A DNA stretch of 64,000 bases. Source: Odontesthes bonariensis (Eukaryota; Chordata; Actinopteri; Atheriniformes; Atherinopsidae). The stretch is taken from NCBI RefSeq assembly GCF_027942865.1, contig NC_134522.1, positions 9,203,849 to 9,267,848 of the forward strand, written 5' to 3'. Position numbers and translations under genes: made by a program. This document shows, piece by piece, positions 1 to 13,689 of the stretch. The notes beneath the pieces were generated by a model that was not told the origin of the DNA, made no database searches, and saw nothing but the letters and a program-made list of their open reading frames with translations. Each line of letters opens with the position of its first letter. The first letter of the stretch is position 1.

Positions 1-103
1 AGTGCAGCATTTTCCCAACCAGATCAACACATGACTTGCAACAAGATGCTGCCTAAGAGGGATCAGCACCCTCTCTATGGTCGAAATGCAGCGGCAGGGA
101 AAT
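1..103 (+). other. Possible 3' end of an exon from a gene starting upstream
   Basis: Frame 1 is open from the first base to about base 132, while the other two forward frames hit stops early. A near-perfect splice donor (GTAAGTAT) begins at 104. This would fit an exon whose start lies outside the window. The translated stretch (around QPDQHMTCNK) matches no family I recognise, and no later exon could be linked to it. It could equally be a chance open stretch or an untranslated exon. Confidence 0.2.
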
Positions 104-1191
104 GTAAGTATTTGAGAAATGGTGAGTTTTAGTGTGTGTGCTCTCACATTATACTTCAAGGGTTATTTATTACATTTTGTGTTAGATTTGCATGGTTGTG
201 AAAAGCAGTGCACAGCTTTCAAAAGAGCAAACTCCCCTGAACAGAAGACGGTTGGAGTTTAGTTGCTCCTTCCGCCCACCTAAAACCAGCTGCTACGAAC
301 ACAGTTGTAAAGACATCCTTTAAAAGAGTTCATAAAGTTGGTACTCTAGCCCTAGTTTTTTACCAAAACTTGTCAAATATTTCATTCAGACCAGGAAACT
401 GTTTCATCTTATGAAAACCTGCAAAATTATTTGCAGCAACCTTAAGTCTCTAAATCATCAGGATTCACCAGTAATCAGCCATGTCATAGCATGGGCTAAA
501 ACAACAGGCAGTGATTGTGCATTGTACTGAATTCCAAATGTTGTTCTTCATGACCTCATCATGTTTGTGGCCTTCATAAAGTTCCTTATCTTACAAACTG
601 CTGCCAAGAATTTCTTGTTTTGTGCAACATTTACAACGTAGAGAGCTCTGGCGGCATGCAAGAAGTGGCATGTTTCTCTCTGCAGAAACAGCTAATACTC
701 GTTAAACTAGCTGACACAGCACTGTGGAGATCTTACTTTTTTTTTTTTAATTGACAAAAAAGAGCATAGTCTCAGGAATCCGAATTCAACTGAGAGCTTG
801 AAGACATTTCTAAACTTTTATACTTTATATTCAACCCAAACTGCTGAATATGACACAGCAAAAAGGAAGAATTATGACTTTGTGGTTACTCTCAGTAAAT
901 TTAGAATATTTTGACTGAGACCATATCAAAGCCTTGTAAGCAGCACCCAGTGTCATCATATTTTTGTGGTTATCATTGACAAGCAGAACATGCCCTTGCT
1001 CTGTGCAAACTGGGGAATAAAAACAGCACGACTTAGATAACTGTGGACAAGAAAGCTAAACTAGGACTGCAATTAAAAATATTATTGCTGTAAACGACTA
1101 ATGCTTTGGAGATAAGTGTTACATTTCAAGTGATAAAAACTGTAATGAATGCTGAAGGAAGTACAGTGCTTCCCGGACAGATTTTACACCC
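104..1191. other. Non-coding, nothing recognised
   Basis: AT-rich sequence with short A/T runs. No coding exon, tRNA-like box or terminal inverted repeat was seen. Confidence 0.5.
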
Positions 1192-1722
1192 ACATGTAAA
1201 AAAGAAAGTACACCCTCTTTAAATCCAAAGGAAACAAAAAATACACAAACACCTCATACCAACTGTCAAGCACGGTGGTGGAGGGGGGATGATTTGGGCT
1301 TGTTCTGCAGCCACAGGACCTGAACACCTACAGTCATTGAGTCCACCATGAACTCCTCTGTATACCAAAGTATTCTAGAGTCAAATGTGAGGCCATCTGT
1401 GAGGCCAAGCTTGGCTGAAACTGGCTCATCAACAGGACAAAGATCCCAAACACAGCAGCAGATCTACAGCAGAATGTGTGAAAAAGAAAAGAATCAAGGT
1501 GTTCCAATGGTCCAGTCAAAGTCCAGACTGTACTGAACTGTACATACACAAATGCCACAAAGCTCAAGGAATTAAAGCAACATTATAACGAAATCCTCCA
1601 CTACAATGTGAGGGACTGATAACGTTTTACAGAAAGAGATTACCTCAAGTCAGTGCTGCTAAAGGTGGTTCTACAGGCTGTTGAATAATGGGGTGTACTT
1701 AGTTTTTCGCACACTGCTTCTG
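1192..1722 (+). mobile_element. Tc1-like transposon relic with large internal deletion
   Basis: The plus strand carries degenerate transposase fragments, including a tract reading like TVKHGGGGMIWACSAATGP (about 1260-1320), followed by a tract like MNSSVYQSILESNVRPSVR (1348-1405). These are conserved central segments of fish Tc1 transposases. The outer ends show an AAGTACACCC-type repeat at about 1208 and its reverse complement near 1692, the usual Tc1 end motif. At about 530 bp it is far shorter than a 1.6-kb full element. It lacks the N-terminal DNA-binding part and has frameshifts, so it is inactive. It belongs to the same subfamily as the relic at 5207-6236. Confidence 0.8.
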
Positions 1723-4058
1723 CATTTTTTTCATTGCTCATCAGAGGTTCACACCTCACACCAGATGATTTTTTTTTTTACATTCTGATATGTAAAACCT
1801 TTGTTTCACTTCATTTTTCACATCGCTGTAAAACGGTAGCTCTTTGTGTCTTTCACTTCCAGTATTTGTCACTGTTATGTTTGCGTTATGCGTGTCCCTC
1901 TCCATCACACTCATTGGATCTCAACCCAAAGTTCTGAGCCAATGAGAAGACAACATGAACATTCTGCCTCTAAAGTCATGTATATTTCTTTTTGCCTCCT
2001 CCCCCTCCTCTTCACCCAGATCTGTCCTTCTGTGACACAGACACTGCTCTGTGTTAACCTTTCTCATCCTCCCCCATCCCCCACTCCCTGCGTAATCTCT
2101 GTTTATGTGCATTTTTGAACCTGACAGAATGACCAGCCTTCTTGTTTAGTTTCCCCTTACGAGGCACCAACTGCACTTCACACAAATCCCAACAATTACT
2201 GTAGTTCGGTGAGTGACAGACTTGTGCTGAGTTGACAGCTTATGCTGCCGCGAAGATGAAGCTAAAGAGGAACGAGGGCTTCTCGTGACTTGAACGAGAC
2301 TGCCTCACAGTCCTCTGTTGGGTCTCGTGCAGCTGTGATACTCAATTGTTTGTGTGCTAATTCACTGAATATTCAGACCGGCGTTAACATGACTGTGAGG
2401 GTTGCCACCTCTTTCACTATGGTCTTCACATAGATATGCAAATGATTCCATCATGAACATATGAGAACAGGACATCTGGCATCAGAAAACGATCATTTGC
2501 CAGCCACATAAACACAGAAGCAGCAAGGTCACAAAGTGTAACAACAGAGCAGACAGATGATGATCCCAGACCGAGGTGACCTGCACAAAGCACTGCAAAA
2601 GTTCTCCACTCTAACTACTCATTAACAGCACCTGTGTCAAAACATGTCTGTATGTATGTGTGAGGTCAAAGCTACCCATGCCAACAGAAAAGGTGAAGTA
2701 TGTTGTTGTGTATAGTATGTGTTGTTAATTCAGTAGAAGTAGAAGACAGAAATATCCTCTCTGCGTCGTAAAGCATGTTTGACAGTTTGAGGTTTTAGTC
2801 ATTTTGCAAAAAGCTTAGCACACCTTTCCTTTGAAGGCTCACTTGGTTTTCTTGGCAGAAGCATTCAAGCTTGACCACATCCATTCAAATAAGCTCTGTA
2901 GCGTTCAGGTTTAGATTCTGTTTTCTTGGTGGCAAAGAAATAAGATTAACTCATTCCAACTTCTTAATCTTGGATTGTTTTTATTTTTATCAGTTTGATG
3001 CAAGTTTTCTATCAAAAAGGATATTTGAATACATCACTTATTGACATATATGACCTATTTTGTGAGATTTTTATCAACTGACATTCTATAAACCAGAGAC
3101 TTTAATCATAAATCAAGAGGAGTTTAGTCAGTGATTAGTAGCCTCTGCCAAAGTTGAGTGAAAATTTGTTGAATTTGTGATTTTTTTTTTTTTTTAATTT
3201 GTCATTAAAAGTTTAGTATTTCTGAGGTGGACCAAGCCCCAATTCTGGGAAAGTTTTTAAGCAAAAAACACAAACTTTTTCTGTAATCCTACTAATAAAC
3301 TGGCAGACAAACTAAACATTAACCTCCTTGGCAGGGATAAAAATGACAGAAAAAGCAGAACATGTTGGGTATAATCTTTTGTTTAGTCACTGTTTTGGAT
3401 TAATTGAACTTCATTCGGAATATGCCACAAAATGAAAATCTAAGACATCAGAATCTTTAACCTCTGAAAGTGCATTGCGGAATACTCTGAGTACACTTTA
3501 GGGTATATTAAATCTCACTATACATTAAGTCAACACTACAAAATAGTGAGGGATTTTAAACATGGGATCATTAATATCTACTAAAAGATATAGACCATTT
3601 TTAGTCTTGTGACTCACAAACAGCACAACATCAAAGCTGACCTAAACTTGACCTGCGAAGCAACAGCCACAAATTTCAAAATTTTTCTTGAGCTAAAACA
3701 GTGGTCAGTTTACACACTCCCTGATAAGCCACACTACCACAAAGGTTACTACTCACCTACTCCAGCACAGACACACTAATGACTTTGTGGGTTTAGGGTG
3801 TCTGAGTTTGGATTTGTCTCAGAGGACCTATGAGTCTGTTTGCATGCCTGTGTCTGACTAACTGGAGAGTGCAGAATAGATTACACAACACTCATAAGCA
3901 GAAGTTCAATCATAGTGAAACCACAGTTGAGAAGTCCAGAAAAGCACAGAAGTATGATAAGTCTCTTAAATTACAAGTTTATGCACTTAATTTGAAGAAA
4001 ATTGAATAAGAAATACCTCATTCATCTCAAAGGGAAACTATGATGTTGCAGTAATTTC
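1723..4058. other. Non-coding, nothing recognised
   Basis: Long AT-rich stretch with poly-T runs (for example at 3181). Short open frames on both strands (for example 1846-2118) show no family similarity or splice context. No repeat family was identified. Confidence 0.45.
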
Positions 4059-4560
4059 TTAACCCTTGTGCGGTCTTAACATTCTGTTTACTCCCCTTGT
4101 CCTATGGTTAAAAAATGACCCGCCCTACCAAAGCCCCAAAATAAAGCAACTTAATTGAATTTTAAATCAAAAATCTATTTTGTATGATGAAACCACCTGT
4201 AATTTATCTATTCAACTCAATTCAATACATTTTTCTCATGTATTTGTTGTCACACAATACAAAAAGACAATCAACAGTTTTCAGGATTACACTTTTTTTT
4301 TTTTTTTTTACCACAAACCAACTGTCAGTTGGACCAACAGTTTTCTTGTTTTCTCAGTTTTCTTGTACATAATAAAGGTTTATTATTGCTATTATATAAA
4401 TGTGAAGTAATTACTTCTGAATTAATTATATTGAAAGGGAAAAAAACTGAACTTTTTTCTGGTGTTTAAATGTTTTTATAATTCACGGATCCAAAATGAC
4501 CCATAAGACAATCTTTGTACTCTAGTGGTGTACAGCCCACATGGAAACATAAACAAAGAT
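4059..4560. mobile_element. Possible left end of a TTAA-target (piggyBac-like) MITE
   Basis: TTAA at 4059-4062 is followed by CCCTTGTGCGGT, a start seen in common fish TTAA-target elements. Interior tracts like AAAATGACCC recur near 4107 and 4494. No matching right terminus with TTAA was found, so the element is either truncated or misjudged. Confidence 0.3.
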
Positions 4561-5206
4561 AAAGTATGACTTTTTCTAATGATGGGGTCCCTTTAGGAAA
4601 AGTCATAAAATTTCAAGTTGGAAAAAGATAGTTTAATGTATTTAGTGCTGCCTGCTTTGTCCAGATGGCAGTAAAGCAGGTACATGATGGGCATCTTCAA
4701 CACCAACCCAAGGACAATAAGCAAACTGTGGTGGGTCCTCAAAGGTGTTCGTTGTCTTCAAAGGTGAGCTCGTCTCTCCAGAGATTCATGATGTAGGAAG
4801 TTGATAGTTAATGCAATTACAGAGCTGTGAAGAGCAAAGATGCGTTAACATGTCCACACAATGAATAACTGTAACTGTTCTCAGGCTTGTAAACTTGTGA
4901 CTGTTGTCATATGAGGCTGTAATAAAAACCTTGATGTGTTTACAACTTACAGTAATGGTGACTGTTGAATGAAAGCTTTGAATGTATTTTCCAGCCCTTT
5001 ATAAAGAACATGGAAAACGTATTCTTAGGAATAGAAAGTCAGGTTTTTAAGCATTTCTTAAAAATAAGAGGAGAATATTCTACTTGATCCATTTGGACAT
5101 ACAGTCATGTGTTACTCAGTCGTAAATTTCCACATTTTTCTTGTGGTGAATCAGTGGTCAGTTCTATTCCCACGCTACCCTCCTACTCCATGCACCACAG
5201 ATATAT
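4561..5206. other. Non-coding, nothing recognised
   Basis: No exon, RNA gene or repeat family was recognised here. Confidence 0.4.
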
Positions 5207-6236
5207 GAAAAAGAAAGTCAACACTCTTTTTATTCAAAGATTTAACATATAAATCATATAGGATATAAATCATCAAGTTTAAAATTAGTTTATAGTTTAT
5301 AAGGTTAGTTTATAACGTTAGAGGAAAAAACAACATTTTATGTATTAAACAATATAATTATTTACTGAACAAAAACTAAGACTTAATGCTGTGGCAGTAT
5401 GTGGAAAAGTTCACCGTGTGATTCAGCAACTCACAGATCCAACTTTAGCAGCAATTTGCTGCTCTGTTTGGGATCATTTTCCTGTTGATGACCCAGTTTC
5501 AGCCAAGGTGCCCAGGTCCTGTGGCTGCAAAACAAGCCCAAACCATAAGCCCTCCACCACCGTGCTTGACAGTTGGAACGAGGTGTTTGTGATGATATGC
5601 TGTGTTTAGTTTTCTCCAAACATGCTGCTGTGCATCATGACCAAACATCTCCACTTTGGTCTCGTCTTGTGATTTGTTCAGAATGAAGCTTAACAAACCT
5701 AAGCTGTGCTGCCATGTTCTTTTTAGAGATAAGAGGCTTTGTCCTGCAGCCCTTCCAAACAAGCCACACTTGTTCTTTTTCTAATTGTACTGTCATGAAC
5801 TTTAACATTAAACATGCTAACTGAGGCCTGTGGAGTCTGAGATGTAGCTCTTGTTTTTTTTTGCAGTTTTTTTCTGAGCATTGTCTGACCTTGGGGTGAA
5901 CTTGCTGGGATGTCCACTCCTGGACATCCCAGCAAGTGGAAATAAAAGTTTTCCACTTGTGAATAATCTTTCTCTCTGTAGAATGATGGACTCCACATAG
6001 TTTGGAAATGACTTTATAACCCTTCCCAGATTGATGGGCAGCAACAGTTGCTTCTCTAAGACCATTGCTGATGTCTTTCCTCCTTGACATTGTGTTAACA
6101 CACACCTGAATGCTCCAGACCTGCTTTGATGGAAGTGCTCATACTTCATGATGATCAGTTGACCGAGCGATTTGATTTGCAGCACATACCTTCTGCTTAC
6201 ACTCACATACTGGTATAAACCAGAGGATCTTTTATT
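5207..6236 (-). mobile_element. Degenerate Tc1-like transposon (transposase pseudogene)
   Basis: The minus strand reads as a Tc1 transposase in three frames. The N-terminal helix-turn-helix tract starts with MSRRKDISNGLREATVAAHQ near 6090. A tract like [11 protein letters not shown] lies near 5790, FGHDAQQHVWRKLNTAY near 5640 and TVKHGGGGLMVWACFAATGP near 5550. The second catalytic Asp region (DNDPK-like) survives as NDPKQSS near 5470. Frameshifts and stops separate these blocks, so no functional protein can be made. The element is close to full coding length but is truncated beyond the second Asp. It belongs to a different subfamily from the intact element at 7740. Confidence 0.85.
5900..5937. 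repeat. Perfect 17-bp-arm hairpin inside the Tc1 relic
   Basis: Arms 5900-5916 and 5921-5937 are exact reverse complements around a 4-base loop (CTCC). The right arm repeats in inverted form the segment coding for the conserved PSKFTPR region. This looks like a templated inverted duplication that arose after the element died. Confidence 0.85.
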
Positions 6237-6810
6237 ACTGTCTAATTACAAACTAATGATGTGATATTGCTATTAGGTGATAAACTCAATGCAACCCGGA
6301 GATAATCCTCGGACTTCTGATAAAGACATTAACTTTGAACTGGGACTTCAGCACCTCTCGTACATTGGAAACACTAATCTTTGTTTGTTGATCTCGTAAG
6401 GGTAATGATGAATCATTAGAGATTGCAGTACCAGCCAATGGTATGCCTTTTATTATTCCAATTGCTATTCCTCTCTGGCTTATACTCTCACTACAGCATA
6501 GACAAGCCCGTGCAATAGGGCAAGTGTTCAGTCAGTAGCTCCACTTTCCTGTTTCAGCCTTCACCAGCCAGCATTTTCCAGGAAATTCTTCAGAAATAAC
6601 TACAAATTTCAAATTAAATGCATTTATGAAATGACCTGATATTCAAATAACACTGCAGCAGAAAAAGCAGTTTGGTGTTCTCATTGCTACATTACCCTAT
6701 GACCACTCATATTCTGATATGTAATCACAACTCTTGTCCTTCAGCTGAGTAGTTTAGAGCATTGTGACGTGTTCTGTGAATCTAAATCCAGGACTACTCC
6801 AGGACTACTC
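6237..6810. other. Non-coding, nothing recognised
   Basis: AT-rich sequence without exon or repeat signatures that I recognise. Confidence 0.4.
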
Positions 6811-6818
6811 CTTTAGAT

Positions 6819-7033
6819 CCACATCCGGTCCTCGAGGGCCACTGTCCTGCAGATTTTAGATGTTTCCCTGCTTCAACACACCTGATTAATATCAGTACAT
6901 TGTCAGCAGGCTGCTGCAGAACTTAACAATCTTTTGAAGAGATCCATTTCATCTGAATCAGGTACGTTGAAGCAGGGAGACACCGAAAACCTGCAGGACA
7001 GCGGCCCTCGAGGACCGAATTTGGACATCCCTG
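6819..7033. mobile_element. hAT-type MITE, 215 bp
   Basis: Flanked by an exact 8-bp duplication CTTTAGAT (6811-6818 and 7034-7041), the size expected for hAT elements. The two halves are inverted copies of about 65-70 bp sharing the GGTCCTCGAGGGCC, CTGTCCTGCAG and CCCTGCTTCAAC blocks. The right end begins CAGGGATGTCC when read inward, as in hAT termini; the left terminus is slightly eroded (CCACATCC). There is no coding capacity. Confidence 0.85.
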
Positions 7034-7041
7034 CTTTAGAT

Positions 7042-7737
7042 GAACGTCTGCCTCATGCTGATACTAACTACTGTACAATGTCTTTGTTATAAATAAAATC
7101 TAATGGCCGTAAAATTAGTTGAAGTGTTATTCTTCCTACTTCAGTGAAAGGGGGCTCATGAACTTCCCCCGCCCAAATCTATGGCCACCAGCTGCTGACA
7201 TCCCTCTGTTTACCCCGACTGTATTTCCACGAGGTTTTTTACCACATCTAAAATGTGGGTAATTCGACCATCAACGTTTAGTGAGTCTCGAGGAAAGAAA
7301 GCCAAATAATACATGGTCACATCCAAGTGAAAGTATGAGTAATATTTTCATTTTCTATCACATTCTACATCATTAAAAATGCACTGCTCACCACCGACTT
7401 GGCGATGGACTCATGTGATTCTCCCATCCTGCTGCTCTCACAGCTCCCCTGAGTCACTTGGTATGGGTCGAGAGGCACAGCTCTTCCCATTGCCTTGCTT
7501 TTACCATTGTCTTTACCGAGGTTGTGCTACCTTCTTCTCTAACTTGGTTCTTCCATTTTTTAACGGGTAATGTAGGTAGGTCAGGAATAATTTGAGTATG
7601 ACCAATTCAATTTTAAAAATGTTTTTGTGTTAATAGGAATCCACCTCCCATAGATCTTAGATTAGATCATAGATTAACTATTTGACTATCCATTTACATT
7701 GGCGCACAATGTATTCACACAGTCTAATGTAATCATG
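7042..7737. other. Non-coding, nothing recognised
   Basis: Short open frames are present (for example 7379-7570), with no similarity or splice context. TA at 7738-7739 is the left target duplication of the neighbouring Tc1 element. Confidence 0.4.
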
Positions 7738-7739
7738 TA

Positions 7740-7932
7740 CAGTCATGTGAAAAAATTAGGACACCCCATTAAAGAGTCAGCTCTTTATTAAGAAATGTTC
7801 ACATATCAATGTCCAAAATTGTTTTTATTTATTTCTCAAAAAGAAAGTTATTTAATTGCAACTAAACAACCAAAATTAACATCGTTTTACTTAAAAATGC
7901 ATATTATAATGGAGGAAAAAGTTAGGACACCC
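7740..7932 (+). repeat. Left inverted repeat of the Tc1 element with outer and inner direct repeats
   Basis: The outer repeat is 7740-7766 and the inner repeat 7911-7932, sharing TTAGGACACCC. These are the likely transposase-binding sites, placed at the 3' side of the minus-strand gene. Confidence 0.85.
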
Positions 7933-7938
7933 TACCCT

Positions 7939-9000
<1,062 letters not shown>

Positions 9001-9127
9001 CTAAATTTCTGAGGTTTAAATAGGGTAAGCCTCATTCAACATGCTGGGTAATGATGTTCTGATCATGTGCACCTGATATGATACACCTGTGTGTGATCTT
9101 AACTATTTTAAGTGGCCCAATAAATAG

Positions 9128-9340
9128 GGGTGTCCTAATTTATTCCTCACCAGAAATTGCATTCTTTTTTAATTACATTTTACATAAAGTTGTAAAAAGG
9201 CGTTTCTTAATTTTTAATTGTTTAGTTATATTACTTGGATATCTCAGTACTGTTAAATTTAATATTAAATATCCACATGTCCAAATATGTTAAAGAATAT
9301 ACAGGTTTTCATAGGGTGTCCTAATTTTTTCACATGACTG
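9128..9340 (-). repeat. Right inverted repeat of the Tc1 element with inner and outer repeats
   Basis: The inner copy is 9128-9148 and the outer copy 9314-9340, both inverted relative to the left end. The outer 27 bp match the left end exactly. The transposase promoter presumably lies between here and 8961. Confidence 0.85.
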
Positions 9341-9342
9341 TA

Positions 9343-12300
9343 CAATGGTCCTGACAAAGAAGTTTCCTTTAGTTGAAAAACTGCAGCCAGTCAAGTGAGG
9401 AATGCTAACTTGTGTCTGAGGTTGCCGTCTGAGTCATCTTGGGAGCTGCATAACTACTAACTATCTGTAGGAACTGCTGTTGAATCCAAATTGTCAGTGG
9501 CATCTACGAAGCCTATCAGCATTTGTTTCATGTGTTCCCATCCGCTTGTATGGGAACACATGAAAACGGTCACTCAAAGATACACATAATGAAGAGCAAA
9601 TTAACTGACTGATTACGCAGGTTTCCTTTCCTGCAAGAAGCTTGGAAAAAAAACACAGCGCCAACATAAAACAATGGAACAAGGAAACAGTTTTTCAGAT
9701 GGTCAAATCACTGCACATACCTACACATGCTAAGAATATCTATTTACAAAGGGTTGGTGTGATGGCCAAAACCATGGCCACACTCTAAAGTCAGCAACTC
9801 TCTTATGCAGTATTCTTTTACACATCACTTTAGTTCCAATAAAATGTTTATTGTTTGGGTTAAATACATTTGTTCTATTTGTAAGCGCGCACATTTAGTT
9901 ACTTATGTATTCTTTCTCAACCTGTGGTTTCTGTTTGTTTAATTCTGTTTCTTTTACTGGTATTTACCTGTTGTTCTGTGGGAGTTGCCTGACAAGAGTT
10001 GAGCATGCGAACACTGATTGGACTGAACCACCAGTTCCTGCTGGAGGGGGGGAGGAGATTTTGAGTTCTTTAGTTAAATAAGTTTCCTATTTTAGTGATT
10101 TTTGTATTTAAATTGTAAGACTTTTGCTCTTATTTTTGGGTGGTTAGTTTATTTACTAAGGTGGCTGTAATGTGGTATTTGTTGTAGCTAGTGATTGTAT
10201 TTTGTTTAGTTACCCCTAATGTGTGCGTTACTGGTCTGATCAGCCAGCATTTACCCTTGTGTGTCATTTCTTTGTTAGGTCAGTTATGTTTTGGTTGTAC
10301 AGCTACTTTGTTCACATTTTTGCCTGAGTTCAGTTTTGTTTCTTTGACCTCTTTTATGAGCTCAGTATTTTGTAGTTGATTTTTGGGTTAAATAAAAAAA
10401 TATATATTTTCTAATAATTTTCCTGTGTCTTCTCTTGGTTTGACGTGGTCCCTCACAGTTGGCATACACTGCTTTTCAACAAACAGGAAGAACACACTAC
10501 AAAGAAGCTTTTCAGTAATTGAGAAAAAATATTTTTGTGATTTAGATATCATGCATAATCATTCAAATGAAAGAGTGTTTTCTTGGCTTAAAGGCTGTTT
10601 GTCACTATAGTAACAATAATGTAAAACTGTATGGTAAGTTGTGGTAAGCTCAGTAGCTCAGTGTGAGCAGCTAAACTTCACCTGCATTTTCTTTCAGACA
10701 GCTAAGCGAGACTTGTCAGCATGTGGAACATTCCTGAACATCACTGATGCTTTAATGTTTTCAGTGTAAACAACATATTCTTGTGATTTAAAAAAAAACA
10801 GCTAAGATAGCACCTGATGAAACTGATGCCTTTGCCTGGAAATTCACAGTTGGTTCCCTGTTATTTATTCATAGAAGATCCTCTACCATTCTACTGCTTT
10901 TCGTATTTAAAAGAGCGTTTAACTTTTGCTGAAATGTATTGTGACTAAAATAAAAAACAATGACACATTGCCTTGCATGACGGAAAAGGCAGTTATGTTA
11001 CAAAGACTGTTCAGGGCAAATTTAAACTGATAATGACTTTGGTTACTACATAAAACAATGTAACATTTGTCAGGAAATATAAGCGACACCATTTTAAATT
11101 TAAAGTTCCAGTCTTCCAAGATATCGCTTTAGCTCATTCCCTCTTTTCAGACTGTTCATCACTAAATTAAACATGTGTTAGTGAATTCTCTTCTGGTATT
11201 GTGTTATCAGATGTGGCTCTTCCCGTTGTCTTATCTAGACTGCCAGAAATTACGGAAGTCCCCCCTTCATCCCTAAGGGCTTTTCACTGCGGACCACAAC
11301 GATTGCCCACTGAAGCTCTGTAATACCTCGTATGTTATCTCTGCAACATCTGCCGATGTATGGCCTGCATACGCTGACAGCCCACAGGGATTAATAGGGC
11401 AACATTTACAAAAGGCTCAAGGCATTAAGTTGAATTAATGGAAAAACGTCTTCACCTCAAAATGAGTGGGCTGCATTGTTTCTCCCCACTTTATTGCAGC
11501 ATATGGAAATTCACAACTCATATTCATTAGTCCAGATAGCAAAGATTGTTTGGACCTTATACTCCCCACATCTGCAGTTTCCTTAAGTTCCAACTTTGCC
11601 TTGAATGGCAGCATTGATTCAGGGTGATAGTGGTTGTCTTTACTTCAACCACGCATTAACCAGACATGGCCCAAATCTGCACTTTCTTTGAATTTTTGGA
11701 CAATGCATGACCCTCAAAACAGCTAACACAAGCTGAGTTAGATCCATTACATGTTCTTTGGGTCATATCTGGCCCTTATGACACTTGTGAGGGCCATAAC
11801 TGAGCCATAGGAGCCAAAAGTAGCCCAGATAAGCTCAAAATGGGTATCTTGGAAATGGGTTCAAATTGAGTCATATGGAAAACTTCATTAAACCACGTGG
11901 AAGTTTTTTCTTTCTTTCAGAGGAGCCATTTTTAAAGCACATGTAAGCACGTTTTTACATTAATACTGACTTGGCAACTTTACAGAAAGGCAGAGTGACA
12001 TATCGAGGGCATCTTTCTTATCTGGTGTGAATGAGGAGGGTCGGTTTTTCAAGTTTATACTTGAAGAAGGCTTGTTACAACAGACTGTGTGAATATGTAG
12101 AGCTTGTTTAACACACAGAGTTATTTCGCATCTCTTCTCTGATCTCTATCACCGGCAGAACTGCCTGCCTCTGAAACAGCACACAGCTGAGTCAGCCGTT
12201 TTGAAAAGTGCATGCTTTTGCATGACTTCATGAGCATTTATTATCAGTTAATATGCTACCCTGCATACTGGTACAGAAGAGTTGCAAGCTATGTGAAATC

Positions 12301-12344
12301 CTTATTTTCTCTATCACCAACAGATAAAAAGACACTTATATCTT
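9343..12344. other. Non-coding; one perfect hairpin, otherwise nothing recognised
   Basis: No exons were recognised. A perfect hairpin sits at 9526-9565. The region 9930-10420 is T-rich and ends in AAATAAAA. Scattered short frames have no similarity. Confidence 0.4.
9526..9565. repeat. Perfect 16-bp-arm hairpin
   Basis: Arms 9526-9541 and 9550-9565 are exact complements with an 8-base loop. The sequence is TTTCATGTGTTCCCAT and its inverse. No transposon context is evident, and the role is unknown. Confidence 0.85.
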
Positions 12345-12605
12345 AACACAGAGAAATATGAAACAAACAGCTGCATACACTCCCTCCACACTCCTAGGGT
12401 CAATTGAAAATCACCAATCAACTTGGTTTTGGACAATGGGAGGAAGCCGGAGTTCCCGGAGAAAGCCCATGTGTACACAGAGAGAACATGCAAACTCCGC
12501 ACAGGAAGGCCCCAGCTGGGAATTGAACCAGGAACCTTCTTCTTCTTCTGCAAGGCGACAGTGCTATCCAGCACACCAGAGTGTGGCCCTGCTCCACATT
12601 TCAGC
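12345..12605 (-). mobile_element. tRNA-derived SINE, minus orientation
   Basis: Read on the minus strand, the head contains an A-box-like TGGATAGCACTGTCGCC tract near 12575 and a B box GGTTCAATTCCC (12518-12529). It is followed by the widespread fish body with TTTGCATGTTCTC and GGCTTTCTCCGGG blocks. Frames on both strands here are not genes. Confidence 0.75.
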
Positions 12606-13689
12606 ATTAATCATGTTTCCACTGGTCAGCTTGCTATCCATGAAATAATTCAGTAAATAATCATCTTTAACGGAGCAATTTTTCATTTTTACACTCAATA
12701 TGTGGCATAAAATCTCTTAGACTATAGACAGCTGGTTATGGTATGTTCTGTTTTAATTCTGACGTTAGAATCTTGCGATCTAAGAAGAAAACAAAATATA
12801 TCAACCGAAAACATCTCCCAAAGTTGAACTTCAGCCCAGCTTTATGGTAAGTTGATATATCCTTCTGGTTTCAGCTACAGTCAAATGCAAACATGAGTTA
12901 TTCTGGTCTAACTGGACAAGAAATCAGTGGATTCCGAATTCATTAAGTTGAACTTACAATGAATACCAGTTTGACATCTTGAAGGCCGTCACCCAGGATC
13001 AGATCCATGATATAGTTGAGAGATGAGTGTTTCTACAACTAATCTAAACCCAAAGATCATGTGGCACTATCAGTCATATTTTTTGTATGACTGTTTCATG
13101 TGTCAAAGAGTGGACAGAAATCGATGAAATGGGATGGGGATCTTCAGCTATGAACAATGAAGGACAGGAGTGTGAAGTGGGACGAGCAGTGGCTCTAGCA
13201 GATTCCCTCTCCTCATGTTCGCAGTAATGTCTCTTCTTCAAGTTTGCTTCTTCAAGTCAAGTTTGCTTGATACATCTAAATGCAGCTGAAAGCCTAACAC
13301 CTAGTTTACACACAGCTTTGTCCGCAATGAGAGTCAACCAGCAGTCCATTAATCCTTAGTAGGTTCCTATGAGAATCTCTCTGACCACTAATATCTGAAT
13401 CATCTCCTTCCATGTTTCTCAAGTTTGTTAAGAAATTTAACTTTTGAATAGGGTTTTTGGAAAGACCTGCTGTGTGCCAGGAAGTTGGTAAATGAACTAG
13501 CTCACAGGCTCGTAAACTACTCGCTTGACAATAGATAGTGGATCACCACTTCTTCAAGAAATTTTAACAAGTGAAAAGTTAAAAGCCATATTTAGCTAAT
13601 TGTAATACTGAATTTTGCCAACTTAAATGTCTTTTAAGAATCGGTGTGTGGATGTGAGCTCTCTGAATATATGGCTGCGGAGAAGTTTT
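12606..13689. other. Non-coding, nothing recognised
   Basis: No exon or repeat family was identified. Confidence 0.4.

Noticed and set aside
9930..10420. Possible solo LTR ending near an AAATAAAA tract
   Set aside because: No second LTR, target duplication or clear TG...CA boundaries could be found.
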